Source: Hydractinia symbiolongicarpus | Lineage: Eukaryota > Cnidaria > Hydrozoa > Anthoathecata > Hydractiniidae | Reading direction: 5' to 3' | NCBI RefSeq assembly: GCF_029227915.1 | Contig: NC_079880.1 | Coordinates: forward strand, 12,429,501-12,489,500 | DNA length: 60,000 nucleotides | Part shown: positions 1 to 10,200 of the stretch, piece after piece | Position numbering within the stretch: position 1 is the stretch's first letter | Layout of the letters: each line of letters opens with the position of its first letter | Notes under the pieces: model-generated | Database searches by the model: none | The model's input: only the letters and a program-made list of their open reading frames with translations | Told to the model about the DNA's origin: nothing | Position numbers and translations under genes: made by a program

Positions 1-160
1 AAGTTGGTTGGAAAAAAAGTCAGAAAAAAATGTCGGAAAAAATATGTCGGAAAAAGAATGCTTGGTCGGCCATAAAAAGTCGGCAAAAATTTTAGTCAGC
101 AAAAAATATTAGTTACCTAGCCAAGATTTAGTCACTTTTGCCGACTTTTTTTACCGATAA
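1..160. repeat. Degenerate GTCGG-A(n) repeats with an inverted copy
   Basis: The motif GTCGG followed by an A-run recurs about every 12-18 bases at the left edge. The stretch AAAAAGTCGGCAAAA near 75-90 reappears inverted as TTTTGCCGACTTTTTTT near 136-152, so the segment can fold back. This looks like the end of a short foldback element or MITE, but the other boundary is outside the window. No coding potential is seen. Confidence 0.5.
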
Positions 161-817
161 GGTAAACATATTATATACACATAATGACGTTACCATGACA
201 AAATATTGCAGACATACAGGTAAGGAATTATGATATCGTAATTCCCGTACCAATCACAGAATACGTAACGCAAACTACACATAATATAGATCATGGCACA
301 ACCTAGTTACCAGGAACCCACGTAAATGACTAGTAAGGTTAGCAAAGCCGCTAGAGATACAAAAATCTCTCCTTTTGAAAGAAATATCCGTACATAAAAA
401 TGTCGATCCAACTTCTCGTTATAATTTACTGCATTAAGTTACATGCCCACACAAATACTTTAAAAATGCATACGTTTTGACTTCTACACCATCAGCACAA
501 AAAAGCTGGGCTTTTTATTGTAGCGATCAATTTTTTTATTTTTTTGTTTTTGAAAGAAATCAACAAATATTTGTCAACATCGGCCTATTATTTCTGTTTT
601 TGAACTTATGGTCAAAGTAAGTTGCTGGATGTTGTAGTACGTCGGGTTCAGCGTTACTTGTGTCCATTGATTCTTTTTGCTGACCATCTTCTTGAATGAG
701 TTGAAAACGAACAGTGACAACATTCGTCAATCGACATATGAGCAAATGCATGTTCACGCTCTTTTAACACTTTGTCGCCTTGGTCATACATACAAAAACA
801 TATTCTTTACCTTATAG
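161..817. other. Intronic sequence upstream of the first visible gene A exon
   Basis: AT-rich sequence without a convincing exon on either strand. Because the exon at 818 begins with a splice acceptor and in phase 1, this stretch is read as part of the upstream intron of gene A. No promoter or repeat family is recognised. Confidence 0.5.
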
Positions 818-931
818 TCACTGATCCATGCTCTCCAAATCCATGTCAACACAATGGAGAATGTAATGTAGACAAAGATGGAAATATAACGTGCAGTTGT
901 AAAGGCAAATGGCTACCACCTATTTGCAAAG
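818..931 (+). CDS. Gene A EGF exon 1
   Basis: 38 codons, phase 1-1, six cysteines, core CSPNPCQHNGEC followed by C-x-C and a final C. The acceptor is ttatag and the donor is gtttgg. Its counterpart in gene B is the exon at 15977-16093. Confidence 0.85.
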
Positions 932-3900
932 GTTTGGATATTTTTTGTCTTTCTTTAAATTTTCAAGTTTTCTTCTTATAGGTAACAAGGCTCTCTTGTT
1001 GTCGCTCTTACAAGCTATGTATCTTTGACTTCTTTTTTTATTTTTTTATTTTTATTTAACAAATGTTTATGCAGAATGAGCAATTCTGAAATATTTACAA
1101 TAAATGTAAAACCTGTTAAGAATATGCGACCTGTAGTAATTAAAATGTATGCATTAATAAAAAATATTAAAAAATTATACACAATAAAAATGTTAAAGAA
1201 AAAAAGTCAAGAAAGACATATCAGAGCTCTCATGAAAAAAGGGAAAGAACGTACCTAGGATGTTTAAAAAAAAAAATAAAAAAATCACGAGGTAAAAATT
1301 GTACAATACAGCATCAGAAAATTAAAAAGATAATTTAGTTGACTCGAGCTTATTCTGCTTTGTCAAATTCCTATTTTCTAACTTTTTTTTTCCTGTCTGT
1401 CTATTTATGTTAAATCCTCTATGTAGTATATTTTAATCTCTGTGATTGCGTTACTCATGTATTGGTTTTTCTTACCTTCGACCAATCGATTTTCACTAGA
1501 TTGTGGATGCCCTGTCAGCACTGAGCCGCAAAAAGTACCAAGCGCTTTCTGTAACTCAGAAGGTAAATGCCAGTGCAGTAAGAACTTTAATGGTGAAAAG
1601 TGGAATTATGAAACAGAGAATGACAGAGGTGAAAGCGAACCTGGATGTGTCAAGGTTCAAGGTACAGCGTTTGTTAACAAAGGACAGTGTGCACTGCAAT
1701 TTTACCAAATGGTATCTACACCCCTTAAATAAAACTTTTGAAACCCTAAATTCATATGCTGTTTATTTAAATATCAGTTATCTTAATCAAATCCTTCTTT
1801 CCCTTCTTTTCTAAACTCATAGTGTACTTTTTCACTTACCTGGAATATTTTTTGGCTGGAACAAAACTTTCAATTTCTTGTCCCATTTAGAATTATGTAT
1901 TGCATATAGATTTTAATTGATTTTATTGGGTTACCTACATCTGCAGTGCAAGCTTTATTTGGATTATATTAAATTATATTAAATTATATATTATATTAAA
2001 TTAAATAAATATGGATTGCTTTTCAAGGAAGACTGCATATACTTCGATAAAATCATCAAAGAACTAAGATAGAAGATCGGCTCGGATTCAGAGAAATTTT
2101 TCAGAATTGGGTTACCTCCATATGCAGTGCAAGCTTTATTTGGTTTATATTAAATTAAATGAATATGGATTACTTTTCAAGGAATACTGCAGTTGTCCAG
2201 AACCATCTCAGTTGTAAAAATTAAGAATACTAGTGATCTTCCTATGATTATATAGCAATGATAGGTTACTTTTTGCTGGATTCTTTATCAACGGGCATTC
2301 AGGGTTTTCAGAAATTCTAAACGTTTGAAACATTTGCTGCTTTTGTAACTAAGAGATGTTTCTAAATGGTTGTAAAGAGAAACAAAGAAAAGTAATATTT
2401 ACTTTAACCAAAGCAGGAGTTGAACCCTGCTAACATACTGTCAACATTTTTGTCAACAAAACGTTGACCAGATCAATTAATTAAAGCAGCAAAAAATGTT
2501 CAATATGATTGCAAATGACCATGATGGTACTCGGCATAATGCCTAATGCAAAAACCTATTGCTCTACATGTTGCAAACAATCTTTGTCAACATTTATGAC
2601 CACGTAAATATTGTCCAACACCACGTCAGGTCTTTTCACTCATTGTATCTTTGATTTGTAGTCTTTACATTTAGACACTGTCATAATTCCTCCAAAGACA
2701 GCTTGTAATGTGTCAGGCAATCCTTGTTTCAATGGAGGAACGTGCCAATTAATCAACCATGACGGAACTCTAGCAACGCCGCCACCTGCGCATACTAATG
2801 GCACTGAGCCAACTTCACCTGTTCCGGTTGTAAACGAAAATTATAAGTGTTTATGTACAAAGTGGTTCTATGGACCCAGATGTGGTATTGTTAAAGGTAA
2901 CTGATTTTATTTCACAACCTCCCGCGCATTTTAAATACATATTTGAATGTTTTTTCAGCTTTGATATAAAATTATTCAGCTTTAAAGCGAAGGATAGGTA
3001 CATGATTTTTACTACTTTCAAATAACCAGACTGATGATAGAAGTTCAATATGATTTGTATATAAACTCGAATCTTTTATGAGAATTTTTTTATTGTTTTA
3101 TCAAACTGCAAATCACTTGAAACTGTGTATGCATTTTATGTTTAGCTTGTATACCAAATAATCCATGTCTCAATGGTGGTACATGTCAAGAAGATGGAAA
3201 AGGAAATTTTACTTGCAAATGTCCATCTGGTACTGGAGGATGGAAATGTAACGCTTTACCAACGGTTCCACCAAGTAAGTCCTCAATGAACGGTTTGTAT
3301 ATGCAAACATACGCCTTCGATGGGCTTTATATCTATAACAAAGGATCGTTTTAAATGCAAATAATAAAAAATTTATTGCAACTTTTTTCCATTTGCGCGG
3401 TAGATCTTTGAACTAAAATTAAATGATGCAATTTTAAAGGTTGCCGTTTGCTAACATACACATTCTAACAGTTAATGAAGGTGAAAATCCACTTTGATGG
3501 TAAATTAAATGTCTGTGAAAGCAACACAATTTCCACACTGAAAACTTAAATCCGCGCACAAACTCAAGATGGCGGCGATTTAAGAAAAGGCATCTATCCG
3601 AATCATGAAATTACATTATAATGCACTACTGCGTTTACATCGCTCTTAAAAAAGTCAAAATGATTTTGACTTTCAAAACAATCAACGCGTGCAAATTCGC
3701 TCCAAATATTGGACAATATTGAGCATTTTTATGCCTGCGCCTTGAACTGTTGTGCTCACAGCTGTAGTGGTCTTTTTCACCTTTATGCACAATGATAACT
3801 CAAAATAAAGTAATTGGCATCCATTTTAATTAGAACATCATGAAAGACAGCGAATCGTTACTTTTATGTTATATATTTAAAATTGCATTTATTTTTGAAA

Positions 3901-6443
3901 ACATTTATTTTTGAAAATATTTATTACAGAGCCCGATCCTCATTGTACACCAAATCCTTGCAAAAATGGCGGAGTATGCCATGCATTGAAGCATGGTTAC
4001 GATTGCCATTGCAAGCCAAGATATACTGGCTCTCATTGTGGAGGTAAGTACTTGATTACGAGTGACACATAAGCATTGAAACATCGAGATCATTGAAATT
4101 TCTTTAACACTTATGGAAAGGTTGCGTAACCCTCCACATGATGCCATTCTGATGCCAGTTGGTGACAAGATGATACGGTTACCCACGCACCATATGATAG
4201 CTTGAATTCGCTAGTAGTAAAATTTTATTTTTCAGCTTGTCTCTCACAAAAACATGAATAATTCCATTGTATTGAAATCAGTCTGATGCTTACCAACAGT
4301 AAGATAACTAGGTATAACTACATGAATAACATAAGATGGAAGCTGTATTTCTTATAAACATGTACCACGCTTATAGGGAGGTGATCATGAGGTGCAGTTG
4401 GCCTCCGAAAACTCAGTGAACACGTAGATTATTAAAACTGTTTTTTTTGTATCTCATTAGATGATTAATTTTGAAAGACATGATTTATGTTTAAGACAGC
4501 ATCGAAATCTGATTATTAAGATATTTGGAACATGTCTTAACCACGCCGTACTGAAGTGCTCCAACGTCTTTTTCTAGAATTTATAACTTATCATATTTTT
4601 ATTATAAGCACAGTGAGAATGTTACATGTATACTTGAAACAAATCACTAAATATTTTAGTTGACAGATGTGCTGAATGTGATGAGAACGCCAAATGTGTC
4701 AATGGTCATTGTCAATGCAAGTTAGGATATGTCGGAAATGGCTATGACTGTGTTTATGATGGTATATCTGTTTTGTTTGTTTGTTTTCTGGGGTTTTTTT
4801 TCATACCATCCTAGTTCAATATCATCAAGCAAAATAATTACCGCAGTAGCGGGACACACGAAATGCGGTAAATACAGGACAGGCAAACCCATGGGTATAT
4901 CTACAGGCCACCGACTAGTTTTGTGTAATTGCATACACAAACAGCAGTATATAAAAGATTTTAAGTTATTTCTCACTTTTCTCGTTATGTCCCATGTCTG
5001 TATTCCCTAAAAACGAGTAATGAAGCCGCGATTAGACGCTCTGGTATGCTTAAAACAAAGTTTGTTAATGTGTAACAAACAAAATTACATTTTTGAAATA
5101 TAAATGATTTATTAATATCAGAATAAGATATTATTGAGGACAGCCTTCTTGATGAGAGTTTATAATAAAGAATGAACGATACGGATATAGAGTATAGCTC
5201 TTAATAACCTATTTTCTAGCCAATCCAGCGCCTACCTGTGGCAACTGTCCTGTGTTTTCAACATGTACATCAGCAACAGGTTATTGTGGATGCAACAATG
5301 GGTATGAATTTGTGGATAGAATTTGTGTCCGTAAGTATCATGCAACTTTTTTTTGGTTGGCAAAATATAAAAGTTATTTTATTGCGTCTCACAATTTTGT
5401 TGACATGCAAAGTCATACGAAATACCGAGTGATTAATGTCCTGATGCTGGTTTGGGTTAGGTTGACTTTTTCACACGTTGAGTCTTTACAGTCCTAATAT
5501 ATTTGCTTGCAACAATTCTGATATTTAGACGACTGAAATTAGTTTTGTTCTTCTTTGAGTGTTTAACAAAACACAAAACATCTGCTTGATTTTGTGAATA
5601 CAATGAAAAAACATTTCTGTATAAGTTTTGACAATCATTTAAAACTGCTTCTCATTTTCAGCAATATTCAACACTGGAGAAGATGTTGACTATCATGAAG
5701 TGAAAACCACACCAATAACCACAATGAAACCATCGCCATCACAAGCAACCGCAGCAAGGACCATGTCAAGGACCAATCCTAGACCTCATACTTTACCTGC
5801 CTCTTCTACCACAAGTACTACCGAACGACCAAGAGGGAGTACCGTTTCATCTAGCGCTAAAACCACTTCTCATGCCTCTAAGAGCAGCACGCCACAACAC
5901 TCTAGTCCCACCGGAGGGAGTGGTACAACAGCTATACCTGTGCTCTCCTCCACAACAACAACAACAACAACCAAGTTATCAACTATAAGAACAACAACAA
6001 AAGCATCAACGATCGCAAAAACAACAACAACAACAACATCCACTACAACTTCCACTTCTGCTTCCACTACAACACCTACAACACCCAGTACTACAGAGAG
6101 CACGACCACACCAGTCAAACCTAACACTGATGTAAACGGAGAAGTTCCTGCTGGTATACCGGCTTTACCAGACTCGCCAGATATACCTGTGGGAGGTCCT
6201 CCATCGCAGAAGGATAATGTTGATACAGATGAGACATCGCATAGATCATTTCTGTTAGACGAATTAAATAATGTGTCAGATGACGATGATGAAAAACAAT
6301 TAGGACTTGCGCCCCCTGAACCACCCGTGGCGTATATAAAACATCGTAATGGAGCTAAGCATCTGTGGAAAGCTATTTCAGCAATGCATTCTATGAAAGA
6401 ACAAGATAACTCGCAAGATGAAAGAACTATAGAGACACTTTAA
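818..6443 (+). CDS. Gene A: EGF-repeat protein with Thr-rich tail (5' end missing)
   Basis: Partial multi-exon gene with exons 818-931, 1500-1661, 2675-2896, 3146-3274, 3930-4043, 4660-4761, 5220-5330 and 5662-6443. All have AG/GT borders and all internal exons are symmetrical phase 1-1, so the frame stays open to the stop at 6441-6443. The visible protein is about 577 residues: seven six-cysteine EGF-like modules, then about 260 residues of Thr/Ser/Pro-rich and acidic sequence. No transmembrane segment is visible, so a secreted product is inferred; the signal peptide would be in exons left of the window. The module order matches the 3' end of gene B, which lies tail to tail with it. Orthologue not recognised. 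EGF modules usually mediate extracellular protein contacts; no specific ligand is supported. Confidence 0.85.
1500..1661 (+). CDS. Gene A EGF exon 2 (CxC-start variant)
   Basis: 54 codons, phase 1-1. It starts with the unusual DCGCP and ends with a long acidic loop before the last Cys. The six cysteines are spaced like those of the gene B exon at 15395-15520, which starts DCSCP. Confidence 0.85.
1928..2196 (+). repeat. Direct repeat pair, ~90-110 bp, 181 bp apart
   Basis: A segment beginning GGGTTACCT at 1928 and reading through GCAGTGCAAGCTTTATTTGG to TTTTCAAGGA near 2030 recurs at 2109-2196 with few changes. The first copy is lengthened by extra TTAAATTATA units. It lies in the intron between gene A exons 2 and 3. 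Family unknown. Confidence 0.7.
2675..2896 (+). CDS. Gene A EGF exon 3 with Pro/Thr loop
   Basis: 74 codons, phase 1-1. An EGF core, CFNGGTC, is followed by an extended Pro/Thr-rich loop (TPPPAHTNGTEP) before C-x-C. The core fits the O-fucosylation pattern C2-x4-S/T-C3. The counterpart in gene B is 14665-14817. Confidence 0.85.
3146..3274 (+). CDS. Gene A EGF exon 4
   Basis: 43 codons, phase 1-1, core CLNGGTC, six cysteines and a short Pro-rich linker at the end. It fits the O-fucose consensus. The counterpart in gene B is 14232-14339. Confidence 0.88.
3930..4043 (+). CDS. Gene A EGF exon 5
   Basis: 38 codons, phase 1-1, core [12 protein letters not shown], then DCHC and a terminal C after TGSH. 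The counterpart in gene B is 13661-13783. Confidence 0.88.
4660..4761 (+). CDS. Gene A EGF exon 6 (short CxxC type)
   Basis: 34 codons, phase 1-1. It begins VDRCAECDENAKC and ends GYVGNGYDC. The gene B exon at 13213-13311 begins [13 protein letters not shown], the clearest single match between the two genes. Confidence 0.88.
4814..4918 (+). mobile_element. Short Helitron-like copy in a gene A intron
   Basis: Contains GGGACACACGAAATGCGGTAAAT and ends with ccgaCTAG followed by T. The same core and CTAG end recur in the tandem copies at 25511-26046 in gene B. The 5' boundary is uncertain. No coding capacity, so non-autonomous if mobile. Confidence 0.4.
5220..5330 (+). CDS. Gene A EGF exon 7
   Basis: 37 codons, phase 1-1, six cysteines (CGNC, STC, YCGC, RIC). 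It is the last EGF module; the codon at its downstream junction reads Pro, as it does in gene B. The counterpart is 12775-12870. Confidence 0.87.
5662..6443 (+). CDS. Gene A terminal exon: mucin-like Thr-rich, acidic tail
   Basis: The acceptor is at 5660-5661 and the exon is in phase 1. About 260 residues run to the TAA at 6441. After PIFNTGEDVDY comes about 140 residues dominated by Thr, Ser and Pro, including runs of six Thr coded by ACA/ACC, a typical dense O-glycosylation target. A less biased segment with an SDDDDEK acidic patch follows. There is no hydrophobic anchor. The start of this exon parallels that of the gene B terminal exon (PITDFTNS), but the rest differs greatly in length and composition. 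Confidence 0.85.
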
Positions 6444-6728
6444 GGAATGCACCAATCACAATTTAAACCATATTTTCACGTGATCTAAGACAAATATGGC
6501 GTTGTGCTGATTGTCCATATCTTCCATGTTTTGTCAACTTAAAACAAACAAAAATGACAAACTTGTACATAAGTTGACGTCAAACAAGGCGTGACGTTAT
6601 TCCGCTTGATGACTTTTATTGAAGTGATAAATTATTATAATTTTATGATAAAAAAATATATATCAAAGCAAACAATAATTTAAATGAATACGTTTTAAAT
6701 TTGCCTGCCAGACATGACTCTGTCTAAT

Positions 6729-6844
6729 TGATAGGCACCTAACATGGTCATTGCACTGATAGGCACATTAACACAGCAAATCAACTGGTGGGCACCTAAA
6801 CACGGGCTGTCAGCTGATGGGCACCTAAGCAAAAGTTTAATCTC
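6729..6844 (+). repeat. ~29-bp tandem repeat, four copies
   Basis: Units begin TGATAGGCACCTAA, TGATAGGCACATTAA, TGGTGGGCACCTAAA and TGATGGGCACCTAAG at 28-29 bp spacing. The spacer half of each unit is poorly conserved. It lies between the converging genes. Confidence 0.65.
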
Positions 6845-7133
6845 ACTGATTATAAGAAAGTGTATGTTTTTAGATGATAAGATGATAAGGTTTTTCTAGT
6901 CAATCTGAATCCTGACAACATGTTTTTTTCGGTTTTGCACAAATATGCTTCACTATTCTTTTGTCTATACTGATTTCGTCTAGTTGTGGCAAAATAGGAG
7001 AGACAAAAAATCTGGCAGTAGGAATGACCGTTGAATCACTTTTACGCTGGACTTTTATTAGAAAGGCGTCATCTCAATATTCTAATTTTTAATCAAATTT
7101 GCGATCTAAGCAGGAAAATAATTCATAAAGTAT

Positions 7134-7139
7134 TTTATT
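7134..7139 (-). terminator. Candidate polyadenylation signal of gene B
   Basis: TTTATT on the plus strand is AATAAA on the minus strand, 64 bases downstream of the gene B stop codon. Position and sequence fit a poly(A) signal, but AT-rich sequence makes chance matches common. Confidence 0.45.
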
Positions 7140-7202
7140 AATATACAGTAATATACCATGGATTAGTTAAAATAAACAGCAAAATAATTGAACAAACAAA
7201 AC

Positions 7203-10200
7203 TTAGTTATCTCGCTTGCTTCTTGTTCTGTTCCTGTGTTTAAACGATGCTGTTTCTGAGCGTTTGAACGTCAATCCATGAGGACGGTCTTCATCGTATG
7301 TAATTTCTTTCGAACGTCGAAATGCTATATCATGATTTATACCTTGCTGTCGATGTTGTAGAAGACTTGCTACGTAAGTTTGAAATTTGTTACTAGATCT
7401 TGCATGTTCGCGTTTGTTTGGAGTAACAGCTTTTTCAATTGAGGATGATTCGTCGCTTTCGTTTTTGAACTTGCTCAACGCCGATAATGCTTTCAGTAAT
7501 TCGCTATTTGCAGGTGTGTTTGTATTACTATTGTGTTTCTCATTTTCTTCTCCTGAACCACTTCCTTCTGTGTCAGCATTCTCATCTAGGAACTTTTTCA
7601 GTTCTGCTTCTTTTTTCGCTTTTTGAAGATGCTCTTGCAGTGCATTGTATTGTTGTTGCTTAATTTTTTCCAACAACTTTGCATCGAGCAATTTTTGTCG
7701 CTGGTGAATTTGTTGAACCTTTTGTTCTTTTTCTTCTCGCAGATATTTTTCTTGAAGTTTTCTTTCTTTTTCTTGTATCTCCTTTATTTGTTCCTTTCTT
7801 ATTTGGTCCATTACATTCTCCACCTTTGGTTTCTCAATCGTTAGGCTCTCCATTTTTGAAATCACAGGCATTACTCTTTGTGCCTTTTGACCTCCTAATT
7901 TTGTATTCTCCCCCTTTCCTGTTATCATTTTTGTACCCTCCAACTTTGTGTTTTCAAATTTTGATATGCCACTGTAATCATTCTTATTTCGAAGTTTCTC
8001 TTTTAATTTTTCTTGTCTTAATGTTTTTATGTTAACATCTACATCGTGTTCATTTATCTTTTCCTCTATTTCCCCGTTTAAATGTCCTTCAGTACTCTGT
8101 TCAACTTTTGTATTACTGATGTCATTTGATAAATCCTCTTTTTTCTTGTTTTGTTTATCATCTTTAGCTTGTGAGTTTAATATTTCATTCCATTTTTTAT
8201 TTTTGTTAAGCCTATTGTCTTTGCCATTAACAACATTTTTGCTTTTTTCTGCAAGTTTATTTCGTGAAAAATCATTATTCTGTTTCATAGTATTCTCTAT
8301 TTCTTGGATACTCACGTCTTTGTCTAAATCTACATTCTCCTTATTTTCTTTTTGCTCTTCATCTTTTGTTTTCGCTTCTAAAGCTTCTTCCCACTGTTTT
8401 TGTCTTTCATGGAGCGTGTTCAAAGCTTGTTGTTTCAGTTCTTCGAAAAGATTTGTGTCTATTTGCGTTGGTTTTTCTACGTTAGATCCCATTGGCTTTG
8501 ATCTCAAAAACTTATCCTTCATTGGTGGAAAATGCGCTTCTCCTTCGGGCTTGTTCTCTTTTTTAAAATTTTCTTGCATTCTTATAGGGTGACTTGTTTT
8601 CTCCGTTATTTTATTCAAAGTCAACGCATTGTGAAATTTAAATTGTTTTCCATGGAATTTATTCTGTGGTTCAAGTACAAATTCTTGTAACTCTTTTCTT
8701 TTCTCTTCCCCTGCATTGTTTTCGCCTGTACTCGATTGATAAGAACCCTCAACTTCATTTTTCTCCATGCTCTTATTAGCGTTGGATGTTTTTTTAGTTA
8801 ACGCCAAGTTTTTCCAGTCTTTTGATTTTGCTTCCTGTTTTAACTCTTCAATCATATTCTCATTCTTTAGTTTTTGTTCTTCCATACTAGTTCCTTCATC
8901 TTCATCTTCATCTACTTCTGCTTTGATTGTAGTTTTTAAAGGTGTCTTTCTTCCTTTTAACTTGTTTGTCCGTGCTTGTGTCATATTCATTAAAGCCTCA
9001 CGTTGTTTTTTCAAAATCTCTTTTCTGTTTTCTTTATTTTCTTCTTGCAGTACCTTCATACTTTCTTCTTTAATTTCCGCGATCATTTTATCTTGCTCTT
9101 GCTTATCACTATTACGGTTTGTACTCGCGTCATTACGTGCAGCCATTTTTATTTTTTCAGCCATTTGGAACTCCTTCAATCGCTGTCGCGTTGCATTTTG
9201 TTTTTCCATCGCTCTCCTCCCTTTTTCCTTTTCATTTAATACTTCCATTTCTTTCTTTTTTAGTTGTTGCAATATTTCTAAATTTTCAGTTTTTCTCTCT
9301 TCATCTCGTCGTTTTTCTTCCTCAGTGCGTTCCTTTTTCTTCTTTTCTTGTTGTTTTTTCAAAACTAATCTCTTTTGTTCTTCCAGAGATTTCTGAATCT
9401 CTTTTTGTCTTTCCTCTTCTTTGAGTCGCAAGGCTTCTTGGCGTTCTCTAGTTTTCTTTAATACCGTCAAAGCTTCAGCCCTCTGTTCTTCCAACATTTC
9501 TTCATTTTCTTCTTTTTCCTTTTCATACTGCTCTCTCCTCACATCAGCTAGTGTCTTATTTCTTTGCCTCAATTTAGCATCCCTTAGTGCTTGAAGTGAT
9601 TTTTCTCTTTCTTCTTTTAATATTTTTATATTCATTTTTTGTCTCTCCTCTTCTTCTTGACGTATTTTTTCTTTCTCTTTTAGCTTTGCTTCTTCAAAGG
9701 CTTTAGACTCTTTTTCTTTCTGCTCATGTAATAACCGCATTCTTTGTAATCTCTTCTCTTCCAATTTCTTTTGTTCTTTTTCTTGTTGACGCATTTTCTG
9801 TTCCCTGAGACGAGCCTTTGTTAATACTTTTATAGCTTGCAACTTTTCTTCTTGTAATTTTTTAATCTTTCTCTCTTTTTCTTTTTCTTGTTTCAATATT
9901 TCCTCTTTTTCTTTTTTTCGTTTTTGTTCCTCCTCTTGTTTTCTTTGGCGTCTGTTTTCTTTTTCTTTGCGTTCCTTTTCTTCTCTATCTTTCTCTTTTT
10001 CTCTCTCTAACTTTTGTTCTTCTTGCAATTTCATGAAGGCAATTTTCTTCTCCTTTTCATATTTCTCTTTATACTTTTTCTCGATTTCTTCTGCTTCAAA
10101 TTTTTTCTCTGATTCAATTTCTTCTTGTTTATGCCTTTGCTGAGCTTCTAAAAGTTTTTTCAAGGCTTGCTTTTGTTGGTCCTCTCTTTGATTTTGCACC

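Larger units (their letters stand above)
6444..7202. other. Convergent intergenic region between genes A and B
   Basis: 759 bases between the two stop codons, holding both 3' untranslated regions. No canonical AATAAA was seen for gene A. A minus-strand AATAAA lies at 7134-7139. A short tandem repeat occupies about 6729-6844. Confidence 0.6.

Noticed and set aside
2405-2450. tRNA-like B-box (GCAGGGTTCAACTCC on the minus strand)
   Set aside because: No matching A-box, acceptor stem or cloverleaf could be traced, so this is at best a SINE scrap.
5870-6127. 85-codon Val-rich minus-strand frame
   Set aside because: It is the antisense of the poly-Thr region of the gene A terminal exon.
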